Positions 49,756 through 59,883 of a stretch of DNA of 64,000 nt are shown here, one piece after another. The notes beneath the pieces were generated by a model. It did no database searches. It saw nothing but the letters and a program-made list of their open reading frames with translations, and was not told the origin of the DNA. Numbering within the stretch: the first letter of the stretch is position 1; every line of letters begins with the position of its first letter. The stretch comes from Ichthyophis bannanicus (Eukaryota; Chordata; Amphibia; Gymnophiona; Ichthyophiidae), in assembly GCA_033557465.1 (NCBI GenBank), contig CM066035.1, positions 921,640,235-921,704,234 on the forward strand, read 5' to 3'. Both the position numbers and the translations under genes were made by a program.

Positions 49756-50436
49756 ATCTCCAAGATCTTAATCTTCTTCAGCAAGTAAAAGATATTCTTT
49801 TTGCTTCCAGGAAACCTTCCACAAGACGCTCTTATGCTTTTAAGTGGAAAGGTTTACCATATGGTGTTCGCAGAAGGGTCTTAACCCCCTTGCGATACCT
49901 CTGGAGTCATTGCTGGAGTATCTCCTTCATTTATCCAATGCAGGACTTAGGACTAACTCAGTAAGAGTCCATTTGAGTGCTATTGCAGCTTCCTTTAAGT
50001 CTCTAAATGGACAACCTATTTCCTCTCATCCTCTTATAGCAAGATTTATGAGAGGCCTTCTTCTGCCTAAGCCTCCCATTAGGCCACCACCGGTGGCATG
50101 GGACTTAAACTTGGTTCTTGGGCAGCTCATGAAGCTACCCTTCGAACCTTTAGCTTCTACCTCCTTGAAATTCCTTTCTTGGAAGGTTATCTTTCTCATT
50201 GCAATCACATCAGCACGCCTCATTAGTGAGTTGCAAGCGCTAGTAGCTTATCCACCTTATACAAGGTTCCATCATGACAAGGTAGTCCTTAGCACTCATC
50301 CACACTTTATGCCAAAGGTGGTCTTGCCTTTTCATCTAAAACGAGCGGTCTACCTGCCTGTGTTTTTTCCAAGGCCTCATGAATCGAATGCAGAAAGGAA
50401 TCTTCATACCTTGGACAGTAAAAGAGCTTTAGCTTT
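49756..50436 (+). pseudogene. B3 tyrosine recombinase, first part; catalytic Arg replaced
   Basis: The core-binding domain reads 'ASRKPSTRRSYAFKW' then, after an indel near 49845, 'RFTIWCSQKGLNPLAIPL' and 'HLSNAGLRTNSVRVHLSA'. In the catalytic domain the first Arg box reads 'TSARLISELQALVA' (about 50205-50240), so the Arg found before Ile-Ser-Glu-Leu in other copies is Leu here. The frame is cut at 50436 by B5 and resumes at 57006. Confidence 0.83.
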
Positions 50437-50817
50437 ATCTCTAGGAACAAGCAGGAATGAGTCTTCACATATGGGTACGTCGGTACCGACGTAGTCTGCG
50501 CGGGAACGCTTCCCAGCGTCCAATCAAAGAGCTTTTGGAAGCATCCCACCGCGCCTGCGTGCTGCCTTCCTGCCTTTCCCAACTGCCTCTCCTCAGTTTT
50601 CGTTTTTCTGCGGAGCCGGCAGGACGTAGTCCTGTCACCGCAGAAAATTCTTGTTTTATTTCTTTAGTTTTCTTGTGGTCGCAGCTGTCTTCCCGACGCC
50701 ACCGGTACAGCCGTTGTTTTCTTTTCTTTTCTTGTAAATCTTCCTTTTTGAAGGAATATTTTTTCTTCATAGTGTCCCACGGTGTCTTAGGCCTTTTAGG
50801 CCTCTTCTTTTTACTTC
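50437..50817 (+). repeat. B5 left ITR and leader
   Basis: Same elements as B4: CTTCACATATGGG, CGTCGGTACCGACG and ACCGGTACAGCCG, and a pre-ATG GGCCTTTTAGGCC. It is the inverse of 56815-56960. Confidence 0.85.
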
Positions 50818-53083
50818 ATGGAACCGCCAGCCACTTTCTCCAAGAAATGTTCAAACTGTGGCGGTACAACTTTATTTTTAGACCCTCAAAGTCGGTGTCT
50901 AACCTGCTTGGGTCCTGATAACAGTTTGATGAGAAGAGGTCTTCAATATCGAGGTTCCCATGATACACGGTTTCCCTCCAGCTTCGGGGCACCATCCCCT
51001 TCTTCTACACAGGATCAGGTAACCCACAAACAGTCTGTTAAGACTAGCCAGCCCTCGAGTGGTAGGTCTCATGCACAGCATGTAGACGGCTCCGGCCTTG
51101 CCCTCGGGCCTACTGGCTTCAAAACCCCGGCTAGAGTCTTCGGTCTCAAAAGCCTTTCAGGGGTTTCAGGTTGTTCCTGGGGTTCACCCCTCACAGAACA
51201 TACCTGAGCCGTATCTGGTGGTGGCATCCGCTTCGAGCGGTACCGATACCCCGACATCGGCACTGGTGTTGGATGAAACACTCCTCACCAGGGATGGTCA
51301 TCTGGCATCCTCGGTGCCTTCGGGACCGGTGGATACACTCCAGACTGACCTTTCATTATCGGTACCAGCACCGATACTACCACCGACGTCGGTATCCTCC
51401 AGACATGCATCGATAGCCTCGCTTCCTTCGATGCCGAGTCTGGAATCAATCTCCAGTCTGGAGGACTGGGTACCGACTCACCTTGGTACCGGCTCTCGGC
51501 GGTACCGAAGGCTCGGTTCCGATGATTCGGATCCGCAACTCTCGGTTCCCCCGAGGCCGATTGAGTTGCCACTAGCTGACTTTCATTCACCGGTATCAGA
51601 CACAGTACCGAAGTCGGTACCGATGTCCTCCTTACCCTTACGGTCGGTGCCTTCCATGCTTCACTTATCGATGCCAAGTTTAGAATCGCTCTCTAGTCTG
51701 GAAGACTCGGTACCAATACACTTTGGTACCGACGCTGATCGATACCGGTGGCTCGGTATCGAGGATAGCACCCGGAGGTTTTCGGTTACCTCGGTACCGA
51801 TTGAACTGTCACCAATGACTGCTCCGATGTCTTTGTCAGTCTCGACTCCGACATCGGTATCGGTATTGGCATCGGTACCGGTATCCACAGTAGCAACGTG
51901 ATCAACTGCTACCATGCTTTTTTCAACAGGATCGCTCCCTTCTATGCCAAGCTTGGAGTCGATAACTGGCATGGACAATGTGGTAATGACTGTCGCTGCT
52001 CCTGACAGCCAGTACCGGCGACCATCCTTTAAGCTTTCCACACTGCACTGTGCAGGATCTTCTATTCCTATATATCTGGATAGCTCTGTCGGTGCTCAGG
52101 CTAGTTCTTCAGATCTAACCTGTCCAAGGGAAATTCCTGTTGGGGAACCCTCTTTTCAGAGTTTCCTCCTGGATATAGCAAGATCCCTTGCCATTCCTAT
52201 CCCAGGACATGATCCTGCACAGGGCTCTCTTTCTACCAAAGCAAAGGAGAACATAATGCATCCTTTGCATCATTCCTTGCAGGATCTCCTTCTAGGAATG
52301 TGGGAAACACCTTTAAGGGTACCCCCACCTTCCAGAGCAACTGATCTCTTATATCAGGTGCCCCCTCTCTAGGGTTTCAAAGGACTCAACTTCCTCATCA
52401 TTCTATAGTTGTGGAATCAGCAGTGAGGCGGGTAAAGAGTAAGAAAAAGCACTCTTCTTATCCGCCAGATCGTGAGTCTAAGATACTTGATGCCTTTGGA
52501 CGTCAAACCTTCCAGACATCTATGCTTTCTGCAAGAATTATCTCATATATTTTCTATATGAGTCTATCTCTTGAGGAGGTCATAAAGCAATTACATCTTT
52601 TGACTCTTTCCCTTCCAGAGTCCAAGAGTGCAGACTATTCTTCACTGCTCAAGCATCTCCAGAATATATCTTGGTTTCTTACTCGTGCTTCCCTAGACTC
52701 TTTTGAGTCTGTTAGCAGGACTTCTGCTATAACTATAGGGGCACGATGTAGAGCCTGGCTCCAAGCTTCAGACTTGGACAAATGGGCACAGCACAGACTG
52801 GGACATACTCCTTGCACTGGAGACAATCTTTTCAACAAGAAGTCTTTACGTCAGGTTACTCAGTTCTCCAATGACTTACCTGTTCCTAGGGGCTGTTTTG
52901 CACCTTCTTCTGTCCTATTAGGTAGGAAATGTCCTGCCAAACTTTCTTCCCATAGGAGAAGAAGGTTTTAGGCATTATCTGCCCATCATACAGATGTTCC
53001 CAAACAGGGGAAGCATCGTCCTGGTCTGCAGAGTTCAACCTCTCACCAGGCTCAGCAAATCCAGCAACCACAGGGTTTCTGAT
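50818..53083 (+). pseudogene. B5 gag, diverged and GGTACC-rich
   Basis: The ATG at 50818 gives 'MEPPATFSKKCSNCGG' and a reduced finger 'RCLTCLGPD'. A frame change near 51095 leads to an open Ser/Val/Pro-rich stretch (to 51901) with repeated 'SSLEDSVP' and 'MPSLESxSSLED' motifs. After further lesions it reads 'FQSFLLDIARSLAIPI', 'LLLGMWETPLRVPPP', 'ILDAFGRQTFQTSMLSARI' and 'AWLQASDLDKWAQHRLGHTP', ending near 52971. A Gln-rich tail closes at GGT TTC TGA T (about 53074-53082), a variant of the NTT-TGA-C junction. The protein is much more diverged from B4 Gag than B1-B3 are. Confidence 0.78.
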
Positions 53084-55500
53084 CAATCCATCAGATGCTT
53101 GTGACTCTTGGGATTAGAATCTGCAGTTGCTTCTTCTCAATAGAGGCAATCCACTGCTGTCATTCTAAATCCTAAACATGGATCTCTTCCCGAAAGACAT
53201 CCATTCCTTCTATGTTCTATGAGCTGTCAGGATGTTCATGCTTCTGTGTCACAGGGTTCTCCTCTTTTTCCTGCTAGGGAAAGAGGTCTATCCACTATCA
53301 AACGATAGTTTCCTGTGCTAGCATGTCTTTTTCCTTTCTATAAACTTACTACTTTGTAAGTTTTCTTCAGCTCCATTCTCTTTACCCTCTTACCAGGTTT
53401 TTCCTTTGTAAGAGCGGTATTGCTTCACTGGAGGGCTTTTTTCTCAGCCTCTCTAGTTTTCTTACTTTTCCATTGCGGAGTTCTCTTCTCTGAGTTGACG
53501 ACTCTTTTTCAATCTTGCTTTGAAGCAGTTCATCAGACAAGTCCAGAGTTTTCTACTCTTGTCTGTTCTTTCTGTTTTTAAACAGTACCATTCTTCTGCT
53601 GTCTGGCAAGCAGCTGCCAATGCAGGAGCCTTAATGTTTGGACCACTGGTTCTTGTCCACCAGCAACCAGATTTGTCCTCCACTAACATTCTGTCTGGTC
53701 TTAGTAGTGGCTCCAAGTCAGTGCTGTCATCTGTCTTGGAAATGTTTTCACTACAAGCTTGTTGGATTGCCTTCTCTTTCTGCCATCTCCATTCCCCTGG
53801 GTTTGGCAGCATAGTTGACATAGGTACTGGCTCTCCTGCAGCCAGTTCTATCTCCTCATTCTCCTGCATCATGCTCTCTGCAATTCTAGAGAGAAGCTCT
53901 TCACTATGGGCCCTTGCTAGAGAGCATGGGGGGCTTTTTCTCCAACAACTATACTAGATGGTTGAAAAAGGCTTTTTCAGTCATGTCTCCAATGATTAGA
54001 AAAGTTCTCCTTTTTAATATAAAGGACATAAGCCTCCTCTTACGTGAAAGCTTAAGGAGTTGCTAATTCCCTGCTTTGGTCCATAGTATTTCCAATAGGG
54101 AATATGTTTTCTCCTTCCAGCTCGTCCTCATGGTAAGAACGCATGATACCTTTTTGCCCTTAAGCAGGTCAGCATGGTATCTCTTCCTATGCGTCTTCTG
54201 TTCACTTACCATGCTAGAGTTCTAGAATACTCGGGACTTGCTGGCTGCAGACTGATATCATCCTCTGCTTTTCACGTAACCATCCTGGTTATTCTACTGC
54301 CTAGCATCCCTGTAGCCATAACCAGTGGGAATTGATTCTCTATATATCTTCTCAAGTAGGTTCCACCTTCTTGTTAGATGAATCTTTCCTCTCCACATTT
54401 TCCTATGTGAATACCTTTTTGTAGGCATATCTCTGTCTGCTTCATTGCAGACTTCCATATGAGGCCTATATATTCATACCTATAGCACACATTCTACAGA
54501 TGTCTATGTCTATCATTTGTGTGTATTTTATGCCCTTTATATCTCACTATAGATAGATAGATAACATATAGATATATGAGAATATATCTATATCTATCTA
54601 TCTATCTATCTATAATATATATATATATATATCTATATCTATATGTATCTGTCGAGATATTTTATTATTGGTAGATATGTATTCTGTTTTATCTACCTGA
54701 CTGTCGAGGCTCATATAGCTATATGATTCTTGACAGATGGGCTTTACCCATACTATGCTATCCAGCATGTTTTGGGGTCCTACACTCACAACCACTTTGG
54801 TGGTAGTTAACACCTACCATAACCTTAAGGTTAGGTACCTCTGAAGCTCTCTGTTCCAATATCTCTCCCAGCGCACTTCAGTTAGGAGAGATATTGCAGA
54901 TCTTCAGCTAATCACAGGCTCTAACGCCTCCGGCGTTTGTCCTTTCTTTTGGGATACAAGGGGTTCCGATGCCCTTTCTCCCCACAAGGACTGGGCCTGT
55001 TTGTCCAAATCGGTTAGCCTTTCTCTTTTTGTTCCTAAGAGTGAGCTGCTCTGCCGCCAAAACAGTTCGGCTTTTATCATAAAGTCTTCCGCTGAAGGCC
55101 CACCATTTTTGTACTACCCCAGTTTTTCCTACTGGGGTTACCTGTTACCTTTCAGGATTCTGACCTCCATTGCTTTTCCTATAGGTTTACTACCTCCACT
55201 TACAGTGAGGTCCTTCTCGAGGTTCCTCTACTGGGTTCCCCAGTAGATTCCATGAACCTCCATACTTCTCTGAAGTCCTGTTAGGGGAGGTCCATATTGC
55301 AATATTTTTTCTTTGCAATATCATTGATGACAATTATCATCCACACATGGACTCCTTGTCTGCAATCCTATGCTAGGTTAACTGTTCCACAGCACCTTTC
55401 TCTCTTCAACTCCTATCCTCCATCCTCAGGATGCCTGGTGTTGTGGGGGATAGCATGTTCCAACCTATGACATGCTCAGACTCCAGGCATCTCATCTTGG
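53084..55500 (+). other. B5 internal region without RT, RNase H or YR frames
   Basis: T/C-rich, no long conserved frame. One short RNase H-like trace is visible (GGGCCCTTGCTAGAGAGCAT at about 53907-53926, as in B2 at 21756). Otherwise I cannot align it to B pol by eye. It contains a TATC/TA microsatellite (54545-54660). Confidence 0.6.
54545..54660. repeat. TATC/TAGA and TA microsatellite
   Basis: Runs of TAGATAGATAGATA, TCTATCTATCTATCTATC and about ten TA units. Confidence 0.95.
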
Positions 55501-55605
55501 GAGTCCCCCATATGTGAAGACTCATTCCTGCTTGTTCCTGGAGATAGCACAGTTACTTACCTGTAACCGGTGATCTCTGGGAACAGCAGGAATAAGTCTT
55601 CACAA
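55501..55605 (+). repeat. B5 ICR
   Basis: CATATGTGAAGACTCATTCC, CTTGTTCCTGGAGAT joined to AGCACAGTTACTTACC, then ACCGGTGATCTCTGGG, as in B1 and B4. Confidence 0.85.
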
Positions 55606-56562
55606 CAGAGGGTAGGGCTAAATGGCCAATTTTCCCAATGGAGAAAGGTGAATAGTGGTGTACCCCAGGGATCTGTGCTGGGTCCGCTGCTTTTTGACAT
55701 ATTCATAAATGACCTGGAAAGTGGAATAACGAGTGAGGTTATCAAATTTGCAGATGACACAAAACTATTTAAAGTTGTTAAAACCCAAGAGGATTGTGAA
55801 AAATTGCAAGAGGATCTTGATAAATTGGAAGACTGGGCATCAAAATGGCAGATGAAATTTAATGTGGACAAGTGCAAGGTTATGCACCTAGGGAAGAACA
55901 ACCCAAACTATGGTTACACGATGCAAGGTTCCACATTAGGAACCACCACCCAGGAAAAAGATTTAGGCGTCATTGTGGATACCATGTTAAAACCCTCGGC
56001 CCAGTGTGCAGCGGCGGCCAAGAGAGCAAATAGAATGCTAGGTATGATAAGGAAAGGAATGGAAAATAAAACAAAAGATATTATAATGCCTCTATATCGT
56101 TCCATGGTGAGACCGCACCTTGAATATTGTGTGCAATTCTGGTCGCCGTATCTTAAAAAGGATATAGCGATTTTAGAAAAGGTACAGAGAAGAGCCACCA
56201 AAATGGTAAAGGGGATGGAAGGATACTCCTATGAAGAAAGGCTAAAAAGGTTAGGGCTCTTTAACCTGGAAAAGAGACGGCTGAGGGGAGATATGATAGA
56301 AGTCTATAAATTAATGAACGGAGTGGAACGGGTAAACGTAGATCGATTGTTTACCTTAGCAGAATATAGAAAGACTAGGGGACATGCAATGAAGCTACAG
56401 GGTAAACTATTTAAGACTAATAAAAGAAGATATTTTTTCACTCAACGTGTAATCAAACTCTGGAATTTGTTACCGGAGGATGTAGTAAAGGCTGTTAGTG
56501 TAGCTGGGTTTAAAAAAGGTTTGGACAAGTTCCTGGAGGAAAAGTCCATAAACCATTATTAA
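55606..56562 (+). CDS. CR1-like reverse transcriptase, C-terminal part
   Basis: The frame is open from the insertion point to the stop at 56562. Blocks: 'NSGVPQGSVLGPLLFDIFIND', split here after 'GPLLFD'; the catalytic 'FADDTKLF' (Phe-Ala-Asp-Asp codons 55747-55758); 'WQMKFNVDKCKVMHLG'; 'KDLGVIVDTMLKPSAQC'; 'YRSMVRPHLEYCVQFWSPY'; 'LEKVQRRATKMVKGM'; and 'VIKLWNLLPEDVVKA'. It ends 'DKFLEEKSINHY'. These match the palm-to-end part of CR1-clade RTs. The 5' half (endonuclease and RT fingers) is missing, so it is a dead-on-arrival copy, yet with no stops, which suggests recent insertion. Confidence 0.9.
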   Translation, partial: QRVGLNGQFSQWRKVNSGVPQGSVLGPLLFDIFINDLESGITSEVIKFADDTKLFKVVKTQEDCEKLQEDLDKLEDWASKWQMKFNVDKCKVMHLGKNNPNYGYTMQGSTLGTTTQEKDLGVIVDTMLKPSAQCAAAAKRANRMLGMIRKGMENKTKDIIMPLYRSMVRPHLEYCVQFWSPYLKKDIAILEKVQRRATKMVKGMEGYSYEERLKRLGLFNLEKRRLRGDMIEVYKLMNGVERVNVDRLFTLAEYRKTRGHAMKLQGKLFKTNKRRYFFTQRVIKLWNLLPEDVVKAVSVAGFKKGLDKFLEEKSINHY

Positions 56563-56735
56563 GAAGTGACCGAAGATATCAATGCTTGACCAAGTACAAG
56601 CATTGTGGAACTTGTGTCTCTTGGGGAAACTGCTAGGTACGTATGACCTAGATTGGCCACTGTTGGAAACAGAATACTGGGCTTGATGGACCTTGGTCTG
56701 ACCCAGTATGGCATATCTTATGTTCTTATGTTCAA
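55606..56735 (+). mobile_element. CR1-like LINE, 5' truncated, inserted in the B5 tail
   Basis: It interrupts the B tail between CTTCACAAC and CCCACCTCCCC. It carries the RT C-terminal half and a 3' UTR ending GGTCTGACCCAGTATGGC and a TTCTTATG microsatellite, as typical for CR1-type 3' ends in vertebrates. The same 3' end occurs inverted at 16198-16290. Confidence 0.88.
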
Positions 56736-57005
56736 CTCGCCCACCTCCCCAGGAGTTGTATCTCTATCTATCTTTCCTTTCCTCTCTCTCTCTCTCTTTG
56801 TCTCAGCTTTAAAACTTAACTGAGGAGAGGCAGTTGGGAAAGGCGGGAAGGCAGCATGTAGGCATGGTGGGATGCTTCCAAAAGCTCTTTGATTGGACGC
56901 TGGGAAGCGTTTCCGCGCAGACTCTGTCGGTACCGATGTACCCATATGTGAAGACTTATTCCTGCTGTTCCCAGAGATCACCTGTTTACAGGTAAGTAAC
57001 TGTGC
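56736..57005 (+). repeat. B5 right ITR after the CR1 insertion
   Basis: CACCTCCCCAGGAGTTGTAT continues the B tail. GTCGGTACCGATG and CATATGTGAAGACTTATTCC lead to GTTTAC-AGGTAA-GTAAC and TGTGC at 57005. Confidence 0.85.
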
Positions 57006-57361
57006 TTTACTTACAAAGAACACAGCAACATAGAAAGTCCTCTCAACTCTTTGTTGCTTTTGATCCTTCTCATTTGGTACTTCCAGTCTCCAAGAGAACA
57101 CTGTCTAACTGTATTGCTCAGTGTATTTCCTTTGCCTATCAGAGTAAGAATCTTCCTCTGGAGGGCCATGTCACAGCTCACAATGTGAGAGCCATGGCAA
57201 TTTCAATGGCTTATCTACACTCTGTGTCTATCGACGACATCTGTCGAGCAGCCACCTGGGCCTAAGTTCATACCTTCACAGCCCATTACTGCTTGGACAA
57301 GGACTCCCGCCGGGATGCCTTGTTTGGTCAGGCTGTTCTTCAACACCTGTTCCATACCTAA
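57006..57361 (+). pseudogene. B3 (or B2/B3 hybrid) tyrosine recombinase, C-terminal part
   Basis: It continues the recombinase cut at 50436: 'YLQRTQQHRKSSQLFVAFDP', 'LVLPVSKRTLSNCIAQCI', the HxxR box in 'AHNVRAMAISMAYL' (about 57177-57218) and 'DDICRAATWA', then a TAA (57263-57265). After it the Tyr box 'FTAHYCLDKDSRRDALF' continues in frame. The stop removes the nucleophile from any product. This may be the 3' part of B3 or a fusion of the B2 and B3 tails, since only one such tail exists for the two elements. Confidence 0.82.
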
Positions 57362-57630
57362 TCAACTCCTATCCACCATCCCTGGTAGGATGCCAGAGGT
57401 CCATGGGGGGAAGTGGAGCCCTTTTTTCAGGGACACACAACTTCTGGGGTCTCTCCCTGGCATCTAAAGCTATGGAGTCCCCATATGTGAGGACTACATT
57501 CCTGCTTGTTCCTGGAGATAGCATAGTTACTCACCTGTAACAGGTGATCTCCGGGAACAGCAGGAATTTAGTCTTCACAACCCACTCACCCCCCCCCCCC
57601 CTAGGATTTGTATCTCTCTATCTATCTCTT
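57362..57630 (+). repeat. B3 3' UTR and ICR
   Basis: CATATGTGAGGACTACATTCC, CTTGTTCCTGGAGAT, AGCATAGTTACTCACC, then a C run at 57589-57602. The tail is cut at about 57630 by A1 and resumes at 63534 (TTTCCCTTTCCCTCTCTC). Confidence 0.83.
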
Positions 57631-58386
57631 CCTCTTCGTCTCTCCGGGCCAGTCCAGGTACAGTTGGGTAGTCAATCCCTTCCAGCAGCTGAGGACTGAA
57701 AGCTCCAAGTTTTACTGACAGCTCCCTTAGCTCCCCCCACTGATAGGAAGCCAGTCTTCAGTCCTCAGCAACTGGATAGGACGTGTCTCTGGCAGACTCC
57801 CAGGAGAAACGAATTGGACTCTAGGCAGCATTGTTGAGAGATTCTTTCTAAATAGCAGAGGATTAAATATTCGGACGAGCCTTGCTCCCTGGCTCTAGCA
57901 GAGCACTACAGCAAGCGCAGCTCTTCTTACTCCTCATACCGGGCACATGTCAGTAATTCTACTTAGGAGGTACAGCGATCTTATGCCTGTTTTTTCTTAC
58001 TTCAGTGCTGATTGGAAGGCAGAGCCTGCTTTCATTTAATTGGCCGCTGTACCGGGGGGTACTTAGGATCTGGGAGCCCCAGTATCCTCTCCCCGACGCT
58101 CTTCCTGGTCTCCGCGGCCCGCTAGCAGTGTGTGTCAGGAGCCGGAAGCATCGCCGTCGGTGCGGACGGTAAGTGAGAGCTTGTGCGGGTCTTCCATTGT
58201 TCGGGGTTGCTGAATCGGGCCTCCCTGCTGCGTGCGGCCGGTCTCGGGTGCCCTCCTTCGGTTTGTACTGTTTGAGCCGGCGGGGGTTTGCAGGTTTTTC
58301 TCCGGTAGCTGCCTGCTTCCTCGCGCGGGGTTCTTTTTCCGGTTGTCCGGTTTGTTTAATATATTGGTTTTTCGTGGTTCGGTGCT
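57631..58386 (+). repeat. A1 left ITR and leader
   Basis: CCGGGCCAGTCCAGGTACAG, CCTTCCAGCAGCTGAGGAC and CCCACTGATAGGAAGCCAG are the inverse of 63370-63490. The leader from about 57800 contains GTAAG-type motifs and ends at the ATG of 58387. Confidence 0.83.
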
Positions 58387-59867
58387 ATGGAGGGCTCAGG
58401 CTCGGGGGATCCCCCTAAGGAAAAACAGCCTAAGGAAAAGGCTCAGGGTCCGGCGATAAAGGCGGGAACGTCGACCATTTTGTCCTCAGAGCCGCCTTCT
58501 CCCGTGCTTTTGCAGCGTTCGGGAAAAAAAAGAAGTCAAAGTCCCCGAAATCGTTAGTGGCTGAGGACGCCGGCCTTTCTCCTTCTCCTGCAGTGCAGGG
58601 CTCTTTGGCTAATTTCCCCCCCCCTGATTTTATCCTAGCTTTGCACAAGGCCTATACCTTGCAGCTTGCTCAGCCTGTGGAGAGCCAGGCTTCGGTGGCA
58701 CCGGAGCCTGTTCATTTGAAGGATTCTTTGTTCTCTGATCCCGGGGAAGGGACCTCTGCACCATGTCCACGTAGGGACTTGGCCTCGGCCCACTTGGAGG
58801 CTCAGTTTTCTTCTTCCCTTCTTCCTGAGGAAGGTGAAATTTTGTCTGACTCTGTGCCTGAATCTTGGGCTTTAGATGTGGAGGAAGGGGAATTGGGGCC
58901 TGCGGAGGATCCGCATGTGTTCCGGGTATTTCGGAAAGAGGAGTTGGGTGCTCTGATTGGGCAATCACTCGCAGCCTTGAATATAGCGCTGCCAGCAGTC
59001 CCTCAAGAGCCTCTGGAAGATCCGTTGCTGCAGGGTTTTAAACCAGAGCAACAGCGTTTCCCATTTCACAGAGTGATTAAACAGATGATTGAGTCGGAAT
59101 GGGAGTGCCCTGAGGCTAGTCTGAGGAGGTGGTGGACGATTGCGCGCCTCTACCCTGTTCCTCAGGAGGAGAAGGACTTGCTAAAAATGCCTAAGGTGGA
59201 TGCTCTGGTGTCGGTCACTAAGAAAACCACTATTCCTGTAGAAGGGGGTGCAGCTCTTAAAGATCTGCAGGATAGGTGGCTGGAGGCTCTTTTGAAGCAA
59301 GCGTTTGACGCTAGTGCTTTGGTGTTACAGGCTTCCGTCTGTGGGGCCTATGTGTCTAGGGCCTCTATCCGCTGGATTCAGGGGGACGCAAGTCCGGTGA
59401 AACAGGAGGAAGAGTCCCCAGATGGTGCCAAGCTCGAGTCTGCGGCCGCGTATCTCGCTGACTCCTTCTATGACTTGATTAGGATTTCCGCAAAATCTGT
59501 GGCTTCTGTTATTGCTGCTCGGCAGTTTCTTTGGCTTCGCAATTGGGCAGCGGATGCCTCCTCGAAAGCCCGTCTCAGTAAGCTCCCTTACAAGGGAAAA
59601 CTCCTTTTTGGGGAAGCTTTGGAGAAGATTGATAAGGATTTGGGCGATTCCAAAGGGGGTCGCCTGCTGGAAGATCGTCCTCGGGGGTCCAAGACGGGTT
59701 CTTGCCAAGAGGGCAGGGCAGAGAGGTCCGTCGCTTCCGGGAGTCTCGCTTTGCTCCTTACCAGAGGGGGAGGTTTCCCTCCAGGAGTCATTCCTTTCGT
59801 GGAGCCCGCGGCTTTGGCAGAGGGTTCTTTAGCGCCCCGAACGCCTCCGCTAAAAAAACCGCAATGA
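58387..59867 (+). pseudogene. A1 gag (ORF1), two frame changes
   Basis: The ATG at 58387 opens 'MEGSGSGDPPKEKQPKEK' and runs to a stop just after an A8 run (58525-58532); a frame change there leads into the long frame to 59867. Further blocks are 'FILALHKAYTLQL', an acidic 'LLPEEGEILSDSVPESWA', 'FRVFRKEELGALIGQSL', 'FPFHRVIKQMIESEWECPEA', 'LDVEEGELGPAED' and 'YVSRASIRWIQGD'. Near 59690 a second frame change would give a basic Arg/Gly/Phe-rich tail ('REVRRFRESRFAPYQRGRF'), likely the RNA-binding end. No Cys/His finger is seen. The structural role is inferred from position and composition. Confidence 0.78.
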
Positions 59868-59883
59868 AGCGAGGCTGGTCCAG

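Larger units (their letters stand above)
45983..50436 (+). mobile_element. DIRS-like family B, copy B3, central segment
   Basis: It begins with the leader end (TTTCTTCAGGTGCACGTG, compare TTCCAGGTGCATGTG in B2 at 18442) directly after B4. It holds gag, pol and the first part of the YR, and stops at 'KRALAL' where the B5 terminus starts. The YR resumes at 57006. B3 is thus spread over 22922-22944, 40022-40321, 45983-50436, 57006-57630 and 63534-63760. Confidence 0.87.
50437..57005 (+). mobile_element. DIRS-like family B, copy B5: gag-only, non-autonomous, with a CR1 insertion
   Basis: The termini are ATCTCTAGGAACAAGCAGG at 50437 and ...GTAACTGTGC at 57005, with TTT on both sides (50434-50436, 57006-57008). 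It carries a diverged gag (50818 to about 53083), then about 2.4 kb without RT or YR coding, then the ICR (about 55505-55605) and right ITR. A CR1 LINE fragment (55606-56735) sits inside the tail. Ends are intact, so it could have been moved by proteins from other B copies. Confidence 0.87.

Noticed and set aside
53520..53957. 145-aa plus-strand and 136-aa minus-strand frames in B5
   Set aside because: No recognisable domain; they overlap each other and lie in the pol-less interior. Only a short RNase H-like DNA trace is supported.
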